From the NCBI GenBank assembly GCA_012517905.1, contig JAAYUE010000013.1, positions 75,106 to 139,105 on the forward strand: DNA of 64,000 nucleotides. Reading direction: 5' to 3'. The notes beneath the pieces are model-generated. The model saw only the letters and a program-made list of their open reading frames with translations, did not search any database and was not told the DNA's origin. The position numbers and the translations under genes are program-made. Positions 32,241 through 40,617 of this stretch are shown here, in pieces. This DNA comes from Clostridiales bacterium (GTDB lineage: Bacteria; Bacillota; Clostridia; Christensenellales; CAG-138). Within the stretch, counting starts at the first letter, position 1; each line of letters begins with the position of its first letter.

Positions 32241-34070
32241 TCAGTTTGCGCCGAGTTCCGCCCGAACCGCGCCGAGCAGATACAGCGAGCCGAGCGCGCA
32301 TACGACGCCGTCCTCGCCCGCGCGCCCGATGGCGAGCCGAACGCCGTCCGGCACGCTGTCCGCGGGGGTCGCGGTCATCCCGCTCTCTGTCAGCAGCGCG
32401 GCAAGATCGGCGGCGTTCATCGCGCGCGGGTTGTCCGGCGTAACAGTGATGAACTCCTGCGCAAGCGGCGCAAGCTGGTCGATCATGTGCGGAACATCCT
32501 TATCCGCCATAACCCCGAGTAAAAACGTAATTTTACGGTTTGGAAAGTGCGCGTTCAGACTCACGACAACGGCAGAAACGCCCTGCGGGTTATGCCCGCC
32601 GTCCGCAATGAATATGGGACTGCGCCGCAGCAGCTCAAACCGCGCGGGCCAGCGTACGAGCCGAAGTCCGTCGCGCAGGTGCTGGTCGGTAATCGCCCAG
32701 TTTTTCTGTCGCAGCAGTTCGACCGCCGTGATCGCAACCGCCGCATTGTTCGCCTGATAGACGCCGACAAGCCCGCAAACAAGCTCGCCATACAGCGAAA
32801 ACCGGAAGCGCAGCTCGTCGAGCGAAGCGGATACATTTGAAATGCGGCTGTGGTCGGCGATGTGCAGCCGGGCGCCGCGCTCCAGACACACGGCGGCAAA
32901 CACGGCGTCCGCTTCCGGGTTCCGGTCGTAGATTACAACGTCACCGCCGGGCTTGATGATGCCCGCCTTGGCGCGCGCAATATCCGATATCGTCGGCCCC
33001 AGCTCGCGCGTGTGATCCAAGCCGATGTTCGTGATGACCGCCAGTTCCGGCGTATCGATGACGTTTGTGGAGTCCAGCTCGCCGCCGAGGCCGACCTCCA
33101 GCATGACGATGTCCGCGGCATGACGGTGGAAATACTCAAATGCAATCACCGTGATCAGTTCGAATTCCGTCGGATGATCCGCCATCGCTTCCGCGTGCGG
33201 ACGCAGATACGCCGTAATTTCAGCCAGCTCGTCGTCCGAAATCGATGTTCCGTTAATCTGCATGCGCTCGTTGAAGCGATTGATGAACGGAGAGATGTAA
33301 AGCCCCGTACGATATCCGGCAAGGAAAAGGACTTTGGCGAGCATGGCGGCGGTGGAGCCTTTGCCGTTCGTTCCGGCGACGTGCACGAATTTCAGCTTCT
33401 TTTGCGGATCGCCGATGCGCGAAAGCAGTTCGTTCGTGCGCTCCAGCCCGAGGCGGCTGCCGCGCCAGGTCACGTTGTGGATATACTCCAGCGCGTCGTC
33501 ATAGGACATCGCCGTCGTGCGTTTGCCGACCGAAGCCGCTTTGTGCCGCTGCAGCGGTTCGCGCAAGGCTTTTTCGCCCAGCATGCGATCCAGCAGCATG
33601 ACCAGAAGCGTGTCGACGACCATCACGGCGCACACAGGCAGCGCGCGGCCGGCGACCATATCCGGAAACGGAATGCCGACGAGCAGCGAGAGCGCAAAGC
33701 TCTTAAACAGCATGGAGCCGATCAGCTCCGAAGGGACAACGATCAGCGCCGCGCGAAGCATCGGCTGTTTGATTTTGACGATCTTTGCAAAAATGCCGGC
33801 GGAAAAGCCGATCAGGAAAAATGCGACGGTCAGCGGCGGATAGTATGCGCCGGCGGTGGGGAAGAGCACCGTGCCGAGCAAATCGGCCAGCGCGCCGACC
33901 ACGCCGCCCGCAATCGGCCCAAACCAAATGCCCGCGAGCAAAATCGGCACGCCGTCGATGCTCAACCGAATGGAGCCCGACAGCTGGAGCATGAGAAACT
34001 TGGATAATACGATCTGCAGCGCGATGAACATCGCCAGCAGGGAGAGACGCTTTGTCGTAACGGATTTCAA
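32241..34070 (-). CDS. Fusion: folate ECF S component (FolT) + folylpolyglutamate synthase (FolC)
   Basis: A 609-residue fusion. Residues 1-175 are a membrane S component of an ECF transporter of the folate type (FIALQIVLSKFLMLQ, then a Gly-rich GPIAGGVVGALADLLGT and about six hydrophobic helices). Residues 188-609 are FolC: DDALEYIHN, the P-loop GTNGKGSTAA near 231, SPFINRFNERMQING, and GLDHTRELG. Transport and glutamate trapping of folate would thus be in one chain. TTG at 34070 is the start: AGGAGG (34079-34084) is 8 bases away, and an ATG in another frame lies between. ECF energising subunits are not in the window. A THF riboswitch precedes it. Confidence 0.92.
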   Translation of the reverse strand: MKSVTTKRLSLLAMFIALQIVLSKFLMLQLSGSIRLSIDGVPILLAGIWFGPIAGGVVGALADLLGTVLFPTAGAYYPPLTVAFFLIGFSAGIFAKIVKIKQPMLRAALIVVPSELIGSMLFKSFALSLLVGIPFPDMVAGRALPVCAVMVVDTLLVMLLDRMLGEKALREPLQRHKAASVGKRTTAMSYDDALEYIHNVTWRGSRLGLERTNELLSRIGDPQKKLKFVHVAGTNGKGSTAAMLAKVLFLAGYRTGLYISPFINRFNERMQINGTSISDDELAEITAYLRPHAEAMADHPTEFELITVIAFEYFHRHAADIVMLEVGLGGELDSTNVIDTPELAVITNIGLDHTRELGPTISDIARAKAGIIKPGGDVVIYDRNPEADAVFAAVCLERGARLHIADHSRISNVSASLDELRFRFSLYGELVCGLVGVYQANNAAVAITAVELLRQKNWAITDQHLRDGLRLVRWPARFELLRRSPIFIADGGHNPQGVSAVVVSLNAHFPNRKITFLLGVMADKDVPHMIDQLAPLAQEFITVTPDNPRAMNAADLAALLTESGMTATPADSVPDGVRLAIGRAGEDGVVCALGSLYLLGAVRAELGAN

Positions 34071-34078
34071 TTTTCATT

Positions 34079-34131
34079 CCTCCTTTTTTGCATGCGCTGC
34101 ACAAAATGCAGAACCGCCTCAAATTAGGAGG
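34079..34131 (-). promoter_or_regulatory. Leader with anti-SD element before the FolT-FolC start
   Basis: Downstream of the riboswitch, CCTCCT (34126-34131, minus strand) is the exact complement of the SD AGGAGG (34079-34084). The same CCTC can instead pair with GAGG a few bases further on. A CTGCA/TGCAG hairpin lies between. This allows two structures, one hiding the SD. The mechanism is inferred. Confidence 0.5.
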
Positions 34132-34145
34132 TGTTCCCGTTTGGT

Positions 34146-34246
34146 GCAGTAGCGGACGCGATATTGCACCGCAAGCGCGGGGCGCTTTTCGTGCAGCGGC
34201 GACTTCCCATCCTGCTGCCACTTGACGCGCAATATCTACTCTACTT
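34146..34246 (-). ncRNA. Tetrahydrofolate (THF) riboswitch
   Basis: On the minus strand the consensus blocks appear in order: GTAGAGTAGAT (34234-34244), GCGCGTCAAGTG, GGATGGGA and a GTCGCC loop, GCGGTGCAATAT and CGTCCGCTAC (34148-34157). The ends pair (GTAG with CTAC), and ATATTGCGC pairs with GCGGTGCAATAT. This is the layout of the class I THF riboswitch, found upstream of folate transport and synthesis genes in Bacillota. The gene behind it is a folate transporter/FolC fusion, which is a known target class. Confidence 0.92.
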
Positions 34247-34260
34247 CCATTCTGATTCAC

Positions 34261-34316
34261 TCTCCGCAACCGGCGGAGAATGGATTGATTATACCGTATT
34301 CCGGCTGAAACGCAAA
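34261..34316 (-). promoter_or_regulatory. Promoter and 5' hairpin of the riboswitch transcript
   Basis: TATAAT on the minus strand (34288-34293); the -35 is weak (TTTGCG at 34311-34316, 17-base spacer). A small hairpin TCTCCGC / GCGGAGA (34261-34279) lies between the expected start and the riboswitch. Confidence 0.55.
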
Positions 34317-34323
34317 GCGTTAT

Positions 34324-35199
34324 CTATGCGCCGGCCGGCTTTTTACGAAGGTCGGCGTCAAATACGAGGCTCGCCACGTCTTCATAGCGGTTGAGCGTGT
34401 AGAGGTGGATTCCGTCCACCCCCTCGGAGAGGAAGCGCCGAACGAGTTCCACCGTAAACGCATGGCCCGCAGCACGAAAGCTCTCTTCATCTTCGCCATA
34501 CCGTCCGACCAGCGAGGAAACGTCCGCCGGAATGGAACAGCCGTTGCTCAGCGTCATGCGCACCAGGCCGTCCTTTTTCAGCAGCGGAAGTATGCCCGCA
34601 ACGATCGGCAGCGTGACGCCGCGTCGGCGCGCATGCTCGACAAAGCGCAGATAGCCCTCCACGTTGTAGCAAAGCTGCGTCATGAAATACGACGCGCCCG
34701 CATCCTGTTTTTTCAGGAGCGCGTCGATGTCCTTTTCCATCGTGTCGGCGAGCAGATGCTTTTCCGGATAACACGCGGCGGCGAGGCAGAAGCGGTCCGT
34801 CCGTTGTCGGATGAACGAGATCAGTTCGTTGGCATACAGAAAATCACCGTTCTTCTTTTCGACGCCCACCGGAAAATCTCCGCGCAGCGCAAGCAGGTTT
34901 TCCACGCCCGCGCGTTCATATTCCTCCAGCGCGGCCGATACGTCCGCCCGGCTGTTGCCGACGCAGGTGTAGTGCGAGAGCGCCTCGCAGGCCCCGCGCT
35001 GCTGAATGGCGGAGACGACCTCCAGATTCCGCCCTTTGTTGGACCCCATCGCGCCGTAGGTGCAGCTGATGAAGTCGGGGGAAAGCGAGTAGAGCCGGTC
35101 CAGCGTCTCCATCAACGGCTCCAGCGGTTTGTCCGCCTTTGGCGGAAACACCTCGAAAGAGAGCGTCGTGCCTTTTCGAATTCGGTCGATGATCTTCAT
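34324..35199 (-). CDS. metF: Methylenetetrahydrofolate reductase
   Basis: Reduces 5,10-methylene-THF to 5-methyl-THF, an FAD-dependent TIM-barrel enzyme. The 291 residues show SFEVFPPK at the start, FISCTYGAMG, LALRGDFP (flavin region), and GASYFMTQLCYN near 165. The ATG at 35199 has GAGG 9 bases upstream and gives the standard N terminus. It lies 4 bases after the RACo-like gene and is the last gene of the corrinoid operon. Its product methyl-THF is the donor or acceptor for the methyltransferase encoded at the other end of the operon. No MetV partner is visible. Confidence 0.95.
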   Translation of the reverse strand: MKIIDRIRKGTTLSFEVFPPKADKPLEPLMETLDRLYSLSPDFISCTYGAMGSNKGRNLEVVSAIQQRGACEALSHYTCVGNSRADVSAALEEYERAGVENLLALRGDFPVGVEKKNGDFLYANELISFIRQRTDRFCLAAACYPEKHLLADTMEKDIDALLKKQDAGASYFMTQLCYNVEGYLRFVEHARRRGVTLPIVAGILPLLKKDGLVRMTLSNGCSIPADVSSLVGRYGEDEESFRAAGHAFTVELVRRFLSEGVDGIHLYTLNRYEDVASLVFDADLRKKPAGA

Positions 35200-35203
35200 A
35201 TGC

Positions 35204-36769
35204 TCAGCCTCGCTGTCCGGTCGGTTCGGGAAACGCCATCGCGTCCACATAATATTCCGCAAACACAGGGGAGACGGTCAGTTCGATATATTCCGTTTGC
35301 CGCGCAAGCAGCTCGCTTTCTTCAAACAGCGAAAAGTTTCTCGCATAGAGCTTCGCGCCCTCGCCCGCGGCGTTGCCGACGCTTTCCACGCGCGCGCGAA
35401 CCGCTTCCGGCAGCAGGCCGATGTCGCACAGCGCCTCCGCGGAAAGGTGACTGCCAAACGCGCCCGCGAGTAATACGCGCGCAATATCCTCCGCCCGCAG
35501 GGACAGCACGCCAAGCAGCGTCTCAATTCCAGCGCGGATGGCGGCCTTTCCAAGCTGCAGCTCGCGCACGTCCTTTTGCGACAGCGTGACACGCCGTTCG
35601 CCATCCGCAACCACGAAAGCCCGCACGCCGTCTTCGAGAGTGATGATGCGCCCGCCAAGCGATGCGCTCTCGTCGAACCGGCCGCTTTCGGAAATCACGC
35701 CGCGCCGAACAAGCAGCGCGCAGAGCTCGACAAGCCCGCTGCCGCAAAGCCCCTTTGCGGGCGCGTTTTGAATCGTCGAAACCATCAGTTCGCCATGGTC
35801 GAGCCATACGTGATCCACCGCGCCGCTCTCCGCGCGCATGCCGCAGGAGATGGTCGCGCCCTCAAACGCGGGGCCCGCCGCCGTGGAGCAGCAGACCCGC
35901 CGCTTACCGTCGGTCAGGACCAGTTCGCCGTTTGTGCCGATGTCGAGCAGCAGCGTGGGCTCCGCGATCCCGTCGAATGCGGTCGCCGTCATACACGCGA
36001 CGGTATCCGCCCCGACGAATCCGCCGACGACCGGAGCGACCAATACGCTTGCCTGCGGGTGCGCGACGATGCCGAGCGAACGCGCGGAGAGGATACGCCG
36101 CTGTTTCATATGCGGTTCATAGGGCGCGCGGACAAGTTGCCCGACAGGATAGGAAAGCAGCAGATGGTGCATCACCGTATTGCCGACGATCGACACCAGC
36201 GCGACCTGCTCCGGCCTGCGTGCGGCGGAGGCGGTGGTTGATGCGATAAGTTCGTTGATTGCGGATACCGCGCAGTCCTTGAGCGCGCCGGGATGTTCGC
36301 CCGTCAGCGCATGGTTTGCGCGCGCTATCACGTCCGCGCCATAGACGGACTGTGGATTTTGCATGCCCACGGCGGCGATCTGCACGCCGGTTTCAGCATC
36401 CAGCAGGTAGCAGACGATCGTCGTCGTGCCAAGGTCTATCGCGGCGAAACACGCGCCCTCGAACGCCGTATCCGCCCCGGGGCAAGGCGCAAACGCAACC
36501 GCGCGCTCCGCGCCCTCGGACAGGGCGGATAGCCCGGCGCGTTCCGGCAGCGTGACGGTGCAGTCCGTCTCAACTTTCGTTTGACAGGCGGACACGCTTT
36601 GCGTTTCGCCGTTTCGGGCGAGCAGCACCGCGCATTTTCCGCAGGTGCCGTTTCCGCCGCAGGGCAGATCCAGAAACACGCCCGCGCGCTTTGCCGCATC
36701 GCTCAGCAGCGTGCCTTCCGGAACATCGATGCTGACCCGATCCGGCAGAAACAGGATGTTACGGTTCAT
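35204..36769 (-). CDS. Corrinoid-activating ferredoxin-ASKHA ATPase (RACo/DUF4445)
   Basis: A 521-residue protein of the reductive activator of corrinoid proteins family. The N-terminal [2Fe-2S] domain has CGGNGTCGKC near residues 38-46 and a further Cys in SACQT. The middle and C-terminal regions form the ASKHA-type ATPase (AIDLGTTTIVCYLLD near 110, LLLDIGTNGEL, STAAGPAFEGA, LLAGAFGSHL). RACo reduces inactive cob(II)amide to cob(I)amide with ATP in acetogens and demethylating anaerobes. The neighbours are a corrinoid protein and a methyltransferase, which fits. It starts 10 bases after the corrinoid protein gene. Confidence 0.93.
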   Translation of the reverse strand: MNRNILFLPDRVSIDVPEGTLLSDAAKRAGVFLDLPCGGNGTCGKCAVLLARNGETQSVSACQTKVETDCTVTLPERAGLSALSEGAERAVAFAPCPGADTAFEGACFAAIDLGTTTIVCYLLDAETGVQIAAVGMQNPQSVYGADVIARANHALTGEHPGALKDCAVSAINELIASTTASAARRPEQVALVSIVGNTVMHHLLLSYPVGQLVRAPYEPHMKQRRILSARSLGIVAHPQASVLVAPVVGGFVGADTVACMTATAFDGIAEPTLLLDIGTNGELVLTDGKRRVCCSTAAGPAFEGATISCGMRAESGAVDHVWLDHGELMVSTIQNAPAKGLCGSGLVELCALLVRRGVISESGRFDESASLGGRIITLEDGVRAFVVADGERRVTLSQKDVRELQLGKAAIRAGIETLLGVLSLRAEDIARVLLAGAFGSHLSAEALCDIGLLPEAVRARVESVGNAAGEGAKLYARNFSLFEESELLARQTEYIELTVSPVFAEYYVDAMAFPEPTGQRG

Positions 36770-36779
36770 GTGCGCTTCC

Positions 36780-37415
36780 TCAGCAGACAAACGATTTTGC
36801 AAGCGCGGCGGCCGCCGCCGCGTCCGCGGAATACCCGTCCGCCCCGATCGAGCGGGCGAACTCTTCCGTAACCGGCGAACCGCCGACAAGGATTTTGAAC
36901 GAACTGCGGTTTTCCAGCTTGTTGAGCTCGCCAACGATCCGTTTCATCGCGGGCATGGTGGTGGTCAGAAGCGTGGAAAGCGCCACGATACGCACATGGT
37001 CGTGCGTCTGAATCGCCTCGACAAACCGCTCGAGCGGAACGTCGATTTCGAGATCGACAATTTCAACCCCGGCGCTCTCCATCATCATGGCGACGAGGTT
37101 TTTCCCGATGTCGTGCATGTCCCCGTGTACCGTGCCAATCACGCATGTGCCGCAGGCCACCGTCGCGTCTTTGGCAAGATGCGGCTTGAGCACCTCAACG
37201 CCTTTCTTCATCGTCCGCGCGGAGATGAGCATCTCCGGCACGAAGGCTTCGCCGCGGCTGAAGCGCTCGCCGATGGCGGACATCGCCTGCACCATGCCGC
37301 TGTTGAGAATCTCCATCGGATCTTCGCCCGCGTCGATGGCGCTCTGCACCAGTTCGTCGATGATCTTGATCTTGCCCGCCCCAACGGCGGCGGCAATCTC
37401 TTCTATTTTCGTCAT
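36780..37415 (-). CDS. Corrinoid (B12-binding) methyl-carrier protein
   Basis: A 211-residue two-domain corrinoid protein of the MtaC/MtbC/MttC type. The N-terminal four-helix cap (residues 5-85) ends in EMLISARTMKKGVEVL, and the Rossmann domain has the cobalt-ligand motif DMHDIGKN near residue 103, followed by a GGSP turn near 182. It carries the methyl group between a methylated substrate enzyme and the methyltransferase. ATG at 37415 is favoured: GGAG is 6 bases upstream, while the ATG at 37418 is too close. The substrate-specific methyltransferase is not in the window. Confidence 0.94.
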   Translation of the reverse strand: MTKIEEIAAAVGAGKIKIIDELVQSAIDAGEDPMEILNSGMVQAMSAIGERFSRGEAFVPEMLISARTMKKGVEVLKPHLAKDATVACGTCVIGTVHGDMHDIGKNLVAMMMESAGVEIVDLEIDVPLERFVEAIQTHDHVRIVALSTLLTTTMPAMKRIVGELNKLENRSSFKILVGGSPVTEEFARSIGADGYSADAAAAAALAKSFVC

Positions 37416-37481
37416 CATGTTCTCCAAATCAGAGTACTTATTTTTGAGTCTTATTCTGCCGTCATGCGCTACAGCAAACGA

Positions 37482-38294
37482 TCAATCCCCGTGTTTTGAG
37501 GGGCCGATCCGGTTTTCGCGAAACGCGGTGATGTAGTCCATGCAGTATTCGTCCTCGCCGAGCAGCGCGTTCGTCGCATGAACCAGACCGACCATCTCGC
37601 GGTCCAGCACATCCATGATCGCCGCGTTCATGCCCGCCTGCATGGCAAGCACCAGAAACGCATGGTTGACGAGCGGCCGCGCGGGCAGGCCGAACGAAAT
37701 ATTGGAAAGCCCGCTGACCACATGGATGGATGCGCTTCGGGCGCGGATCTCGCGGGCGCAGGCGGCAAACGTCTTCAGCGCGTCTTCGTCCGTCGAAAGC
37801 GTGTGCACGACCGGGTCGATCAACAGCCTGCTTTCGGCAATGCCGTACTGCTTCGCCGCATTGAAAATCTGCTCGAACAGGTCCAGTCGGCCTTTTGCGC
37901 TCTGCGGAACGCCCGCGTTGGAGCAGAGCAGCGCAACGACTTTCCAGCCGGTTTCGGCAATCAGCGGAAACAGCGTCTCAATTTTGCCGCTCTCCATCGA
38001 AACGGAGTTAACGATTCCTTCGCGTTTGAGCTGCGGTAAAACGTAAGCGAGCACCGAAGGATTCGGGGAATCGACGCAAAGCGGAAGGCTCGTTGCGTCC
38101 TCCGCCAACCGCGCCAGCCAGAGCAGCGACTCCGCCTCGGCTTCGCTGTCTCCGCCGGCGCAGACGTCCAGATAATCTGCGCCCGCTTCCTCCTGGCGCA
38201 CGGCAAGGTCGCGCAGAAGCGTTTCATCCCGCGCGAGGATCGCCTTTCCGACGGAAGGGATAAAGCCGTTGAGTTTTTCGCCGATTAGCAGCAT
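37482..38294 (-). CDS. Methyltetrahydrofolate:corrinoid methyltransferase (pterin-binding TIM barrel)
   Basis: A 270-residue protein of the dihydropteroate-synthase-like methyltransferase family (AcsE/MtvA-like). It starts LLIGEKLNGFIPSVGKAI and has DYLDVCAGG and the pterin-pocket SPNPSVLAY, VVSGLSNISFGLP and DREMVGLVH. It moves methyl groups between THF and the corrinoid protein encoded next. The ATG at 38294 has GAGGTG 8 bases upstream, better than the in-frame GTG at 38303. It is the first gene of the minus-strand corrinoid operon. Direction of flow, to or from THF, is not shown by sequence. Confidence 0.92.
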   Translation of the reverse strand: MLLIGEKLNGFIPSVGKAILARDETLLRDLAVRQEEAGADYLDVCAGGDSEAEAESLLWLARLAEDATSLPLCVDSPNPSVLAYVLPQLKREGIVNSVSMESGKIETLFPLIAETGWKVVALLCSNAGVPQSAKGRLDLFEQIFNAAKQYGIAESRLLIDPVVHTLSTDEDALKTFAACAREIRARSASIHVVSGLSNISFGLPARPLVNHAFLVLAMQAGMNAAIMDVLDREMVGLVHATNALLGEDEYCMDYITAFRENRIGPSKHGD

Positions 38295-38313
38295 GGATAG
38301 CACCTCTGGTCAG

Positions 38314-38342
38314 ATTATATATGATAAAACCCATCATATCAA
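38314..38342 (-). promoter_or_regulatory. Promoter of the corrinoid operon
   Basis: TTGATA (38337-38342) and TATAAT (38314-38319) on the minus strand, 17-base spacer. Confidence 0.75.
38319..38339. promoter_or_regulatory. Palindrome in the spacer of the corrinoid-operon promoter
   Basis: ATATGAT (38319-38325) and ATCATAT (38333-38339) form a perfect inverted repeat between the -10 and -35 boxes. A protein bound here would block RNA polymerase. The divergent PucR-type regulator is the obvious candidate; no binding evidence exists. Confidence 0.6.
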
Positions 38343-38373
38343 ATCGAATCGCCGCAGGAAATCCGACAGAGCA

Positions 38374-38402
38374 TTGACAAAATCACCCGATACTCCTACA
38401 CT
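38374..38402 (+). promoter_or_regulatory. Promoter of the PucR-type regulator
   Basis: TTGACA at 38374-38379, 17-base spacer, TACACT at 38397-38402, divergent from the corrinoid operon promoter. Confidence 0.75.
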
Positions 38403-38422
38403 ATGTAGCAGGAGCGTGCAGC

Positions 38423-39913
38423 ATGATACGAAAAGAGTTTATTCTCAGCGAATTGAAATATCGCTATCCGGAGGTGACCAGCTCCATTCGCGAGCCGCGC
38501 CAGCAGGTCGGGCGCCCGCTGTTCTTCGAAGGAGCGGGAAAGTCCGTCGGCGCGCGGATCATCGTATGCGCTCCAAATCGGCTTGACGGTCTGATCGCAA
38601 TCCGCCAGCGCGAACCGCTGTTTCTCTGCCTCGGGATGCCGAGCGAGCAGGCGTTAAGCGCGCTAGATATCTGTGTTTTGCCGCAAAACGAGGATGCGCC
38701 GTCCGTCATGAACTTTGTGCAGCGTCTCTTTGACCGTCTCGACGAGTGGACGCTCCAGCTCAAGCAGACCGCCGAGACCGCCATGGATATTGGCGAGCTG
38801 CTCGAGCGCGCCGCCGAAATGCTGCAAAACCCCGTTTGCCTGCTCGACGAGCGCAGGCATGTCGTCGCACAATCGGAGCAATTCGACGCTGTTGATATCG
38901 ATTCATACATTTTGCCGGAGTGTGACGCGGATCAAACCAAAACGGAACGCTCCGCCATGCTGCGTCCGGCCGGCAAGGGCGGAGTGGGTGCGCTCGCCTC
39001 CACGCTGATCGTCGGAGGCGTCTGCTATTCGCTGCTATGCAAAGCGAGCGAGCGGGCGCTGTACGGAAGCGACGAAGTCGTCTTTGAATCTCTCGCGGGT
39101 TATGTGCGGCTGATGCTCTCCGAACGCAAGCTCGGCGCGCGCGCGCCGCGGCTGAACCAGATGAACGATGCGGCGGAGCAGGCATTTCGCTCGCTTTTTT
39201 CACAGGATGCGCCGGAGCAGCCCGCGGTCGATGCGCTGAGCCGGATTGGCTGGCCAGAGTCGGGGGAGTATTGCGGTCTGGCGGCGGAACCGGCGGACCG
39301 GGACTTGCGCCCGGCTCAGGCGGGCGCGCTTTGCGAACTGCTGGAGACAAGCATGCAAAACTGCTGCGCTTTTGCCATTTCGTCCGTCGTCGCCGCGCTC
39401 GTTCGGATCGACCAGCCGGAAACGCCTCAGCTTCTTAAGACGCTGCTCGGACTATCCGAACAGTCCGGCGCGCGCTTTGGCGTCTGCGAAGCGGTTCGGG
39501 GATTTGCGCTGCTGCCGCAGCGGCTGGCGCTGGCAAAGCTGGCGCTTGACCGGGCGGAGCGGCTTAGCGGCGTGGCAGCGTTTTCCGACGCGGCGGAAGC
39601 CTACGTCGCCGGACGCTCCACAGCGGAATTTCCGGCGGAGCTCATCTGCCTGCGTCCGGTGCTTGCCATGGCGGCATACGACCGCGAGCACGAGACCAAC
39701 TATGTCAAAACGACCGAACGATACGTTCAAAACCGCTTCAACGCGGTAAGGACGGCAGGGGAACTATTCATCCACAGAAGCACGTTTCTCTACCGGCTGG
39801 AGCGCATCCGAACGCAGTTCGGGCTGGATTTCGAGGATGAAAGCGTCTCTTTGCTGCATCTGCTGCTCTCGCTGCGTCTCGTGCGCGGGGAATCTATCCA
39901 AAACCGCATATAA
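38423..39913 (+). CDS. PucR-family transcriptional regulator
   Basis: A 496-residue regulator. The C-terminal region has the PucR/CdaR helix-turn-helix pattern: AMAAYDREHETNYVKTTERYVQNRF, then GELFIHRSTFLYRLERIRTQFGLDFED, and a final LHLLLSLRL. The N-terminal part is a GAF/PucR-like sensor region without a clear motif. Similar regulators stand next to methylotrophic or demethylation operons in anaerobes (for example beside methyltransferase genes), and it is divergent from the corrinoid operon here. An SD (CAGGAG) lies about 8 bases before the ATG. It probably controls the divergent operon; the signal is unknown. Confidence 0.88.
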   Translation: MIRKEFILSELKYRYPEVTSSIREPRQQVGRPLFFEGAGKSVGARIIVCAPNRLDGLIAIRQREPLFLCLGMPSEQALSALDICVLPQNEDAPSVMNFVQRLFDRLDEWTLQLKQTAETAMDIGELLERAAEMLQNPVCLLDERRHVVAQSEQFDAVDIDSYILPECDADQTKTERSAMLRPAGKGGVGALASTLIVGGVCYSLLCKASERALYGSDEVVFESLAGYVRLMLSERKLGARAPRLNQMNDAAEQAFRSLFSQDAPEQPAVDALSRIGWPESGEYCGLAAEPADRDLRPAQAGALCELLETSMQNCCAFAISSVVAALVRIDQPETPQLLKTLLGLSEQSGARFGVCEAVRGFALLPQRLALAKLALDRAERLSGVAAFSDAAEAYVAGRSTAEFPAELICLRPVLAMAAYDREHETNYVKTTERYVQNRFNAVRTAGELFIHRSTFLYRLERIRTQFGLDFEDESVSLLHLLLSLRLVRGESIQNRI

Positions 39914-39935
39914 AAAAACCGCCAGAAGGCGGCTT
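39912..39935 (-). terminator. Terminator between the PucR gene and UPF0316
   Basis: CCGCC / GGCGG (39919-39923, 39928-39932) around AGAA. On the minus strand a run of seven T follows, so it mainly serves the minus-strand UPF0316 gene; the genes converge. Confidence 0.8.
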
Positions 39936-39961
39936 GTGTCCATACATTTGAAGGACGTTTT

Positions 39962-40552
39962 TTATTTCCCGTTGCGAAGCTGTCCGCCCCGCACGGCGCG
40001 CTCGAGATAGCCGCCGCTTTGGGTTTTGATGTCCGTCACGGTGACGACCGCGCCGTTGCAGTGCTCCTTCAAAATAGCGAGCGCCTCAGGCAGACGCTTT
40101 CTCTGCATGGTCATGATCAGCATGCTGCGATCGTCGTCGCGGCCATGGACGTCCATCGTCGTCATGCCGAACCCTTTTTCACGCAGGCACGCCTCGGCCT
40201 CTTTTGCGGACTCCATATCCGGCAGAACGACCTGCATGGAGCTCAACCCGAACGCCAGCAGCTCGTCGAGCCAGCTGCCGATGTAGTTGCCGCAGGCAAA
40301 GGCAAGCGCATAGACGATGCCTTTGAGAAAATCTTCCTTAAAGCCCGCGAGCACGCTGCTGGCAATGATGAGCCAAAGTGTGATCTCGATGATGGCGATC
40401 ATGGAGCCGATCGTACGCTCGCCGCGGTTGATCAATACGATTCGCAGCGTACCAAATGATACCTCGAGAATTTTCCCGAAGAAAATAAACAGATAAACCC
40501 AGACTGTTGAACCTTTGGCGAACGCTTCGACCGCCTGTAAAAACTGATTCAT
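39962..40552 (-). CDS. UPF0316/DUF2179 membrane protein
   Basis: A 196-residue protein with an N-terminal membrane part (three hydrophobic helices: YLFIFFGKILEVSFGTLRIVL, AIIEITLWLIIASSVLAG, and GIVYALAFACGNYIGSWLDE) and a C-terminal soluble DUF2179 domain (GFGMTTMDVHGRDDDRSMLIM, ALAILKEHCNGAVVTVTDI). This is the two-part layout of UPF0316. The role is unknown. AAAGGAGG is 5-10 bases before the ATG and the promoter is near-perfect, so expression is likely good. Monocistronic. Confidence 0.9.
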   Translation of the reverse strand: MNQFLQAVEAFAKGSTVWVYLFIFFGKILEVSFGTLRIVLINRGERTIGSMIAIIEITLWLIIASSVLAGFKEDFLKGIVYALAFACGNYIGSWLDELLAFGLSSMQVVLPDMESAKEAEACLREKGFGMTTMDVHGRDDDRSMLIMTMQRKRLPEALAILKEHCNGAVVTVTDIKTQSGGYLERAVRGGQLRNGK

Positions 40553-40577
40553 GGTTCAACCTCCTTTCAGCTTGCCG

Positions 40578-40606
40578 ATTATACTGTACGGGTGTACGAT
40601 TGTCAA
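40578..40606 (-). promoter_or_regulatory. Promoter of UPF0316 gene
   Basis: On the minus strand TTGACA (40601-40606), 17-base spacer, TATAAT (40578-40583): both hexamers match the consensus. Confidence 0.9.
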
Positions 40607-40617
40607 ATGAACCAACT

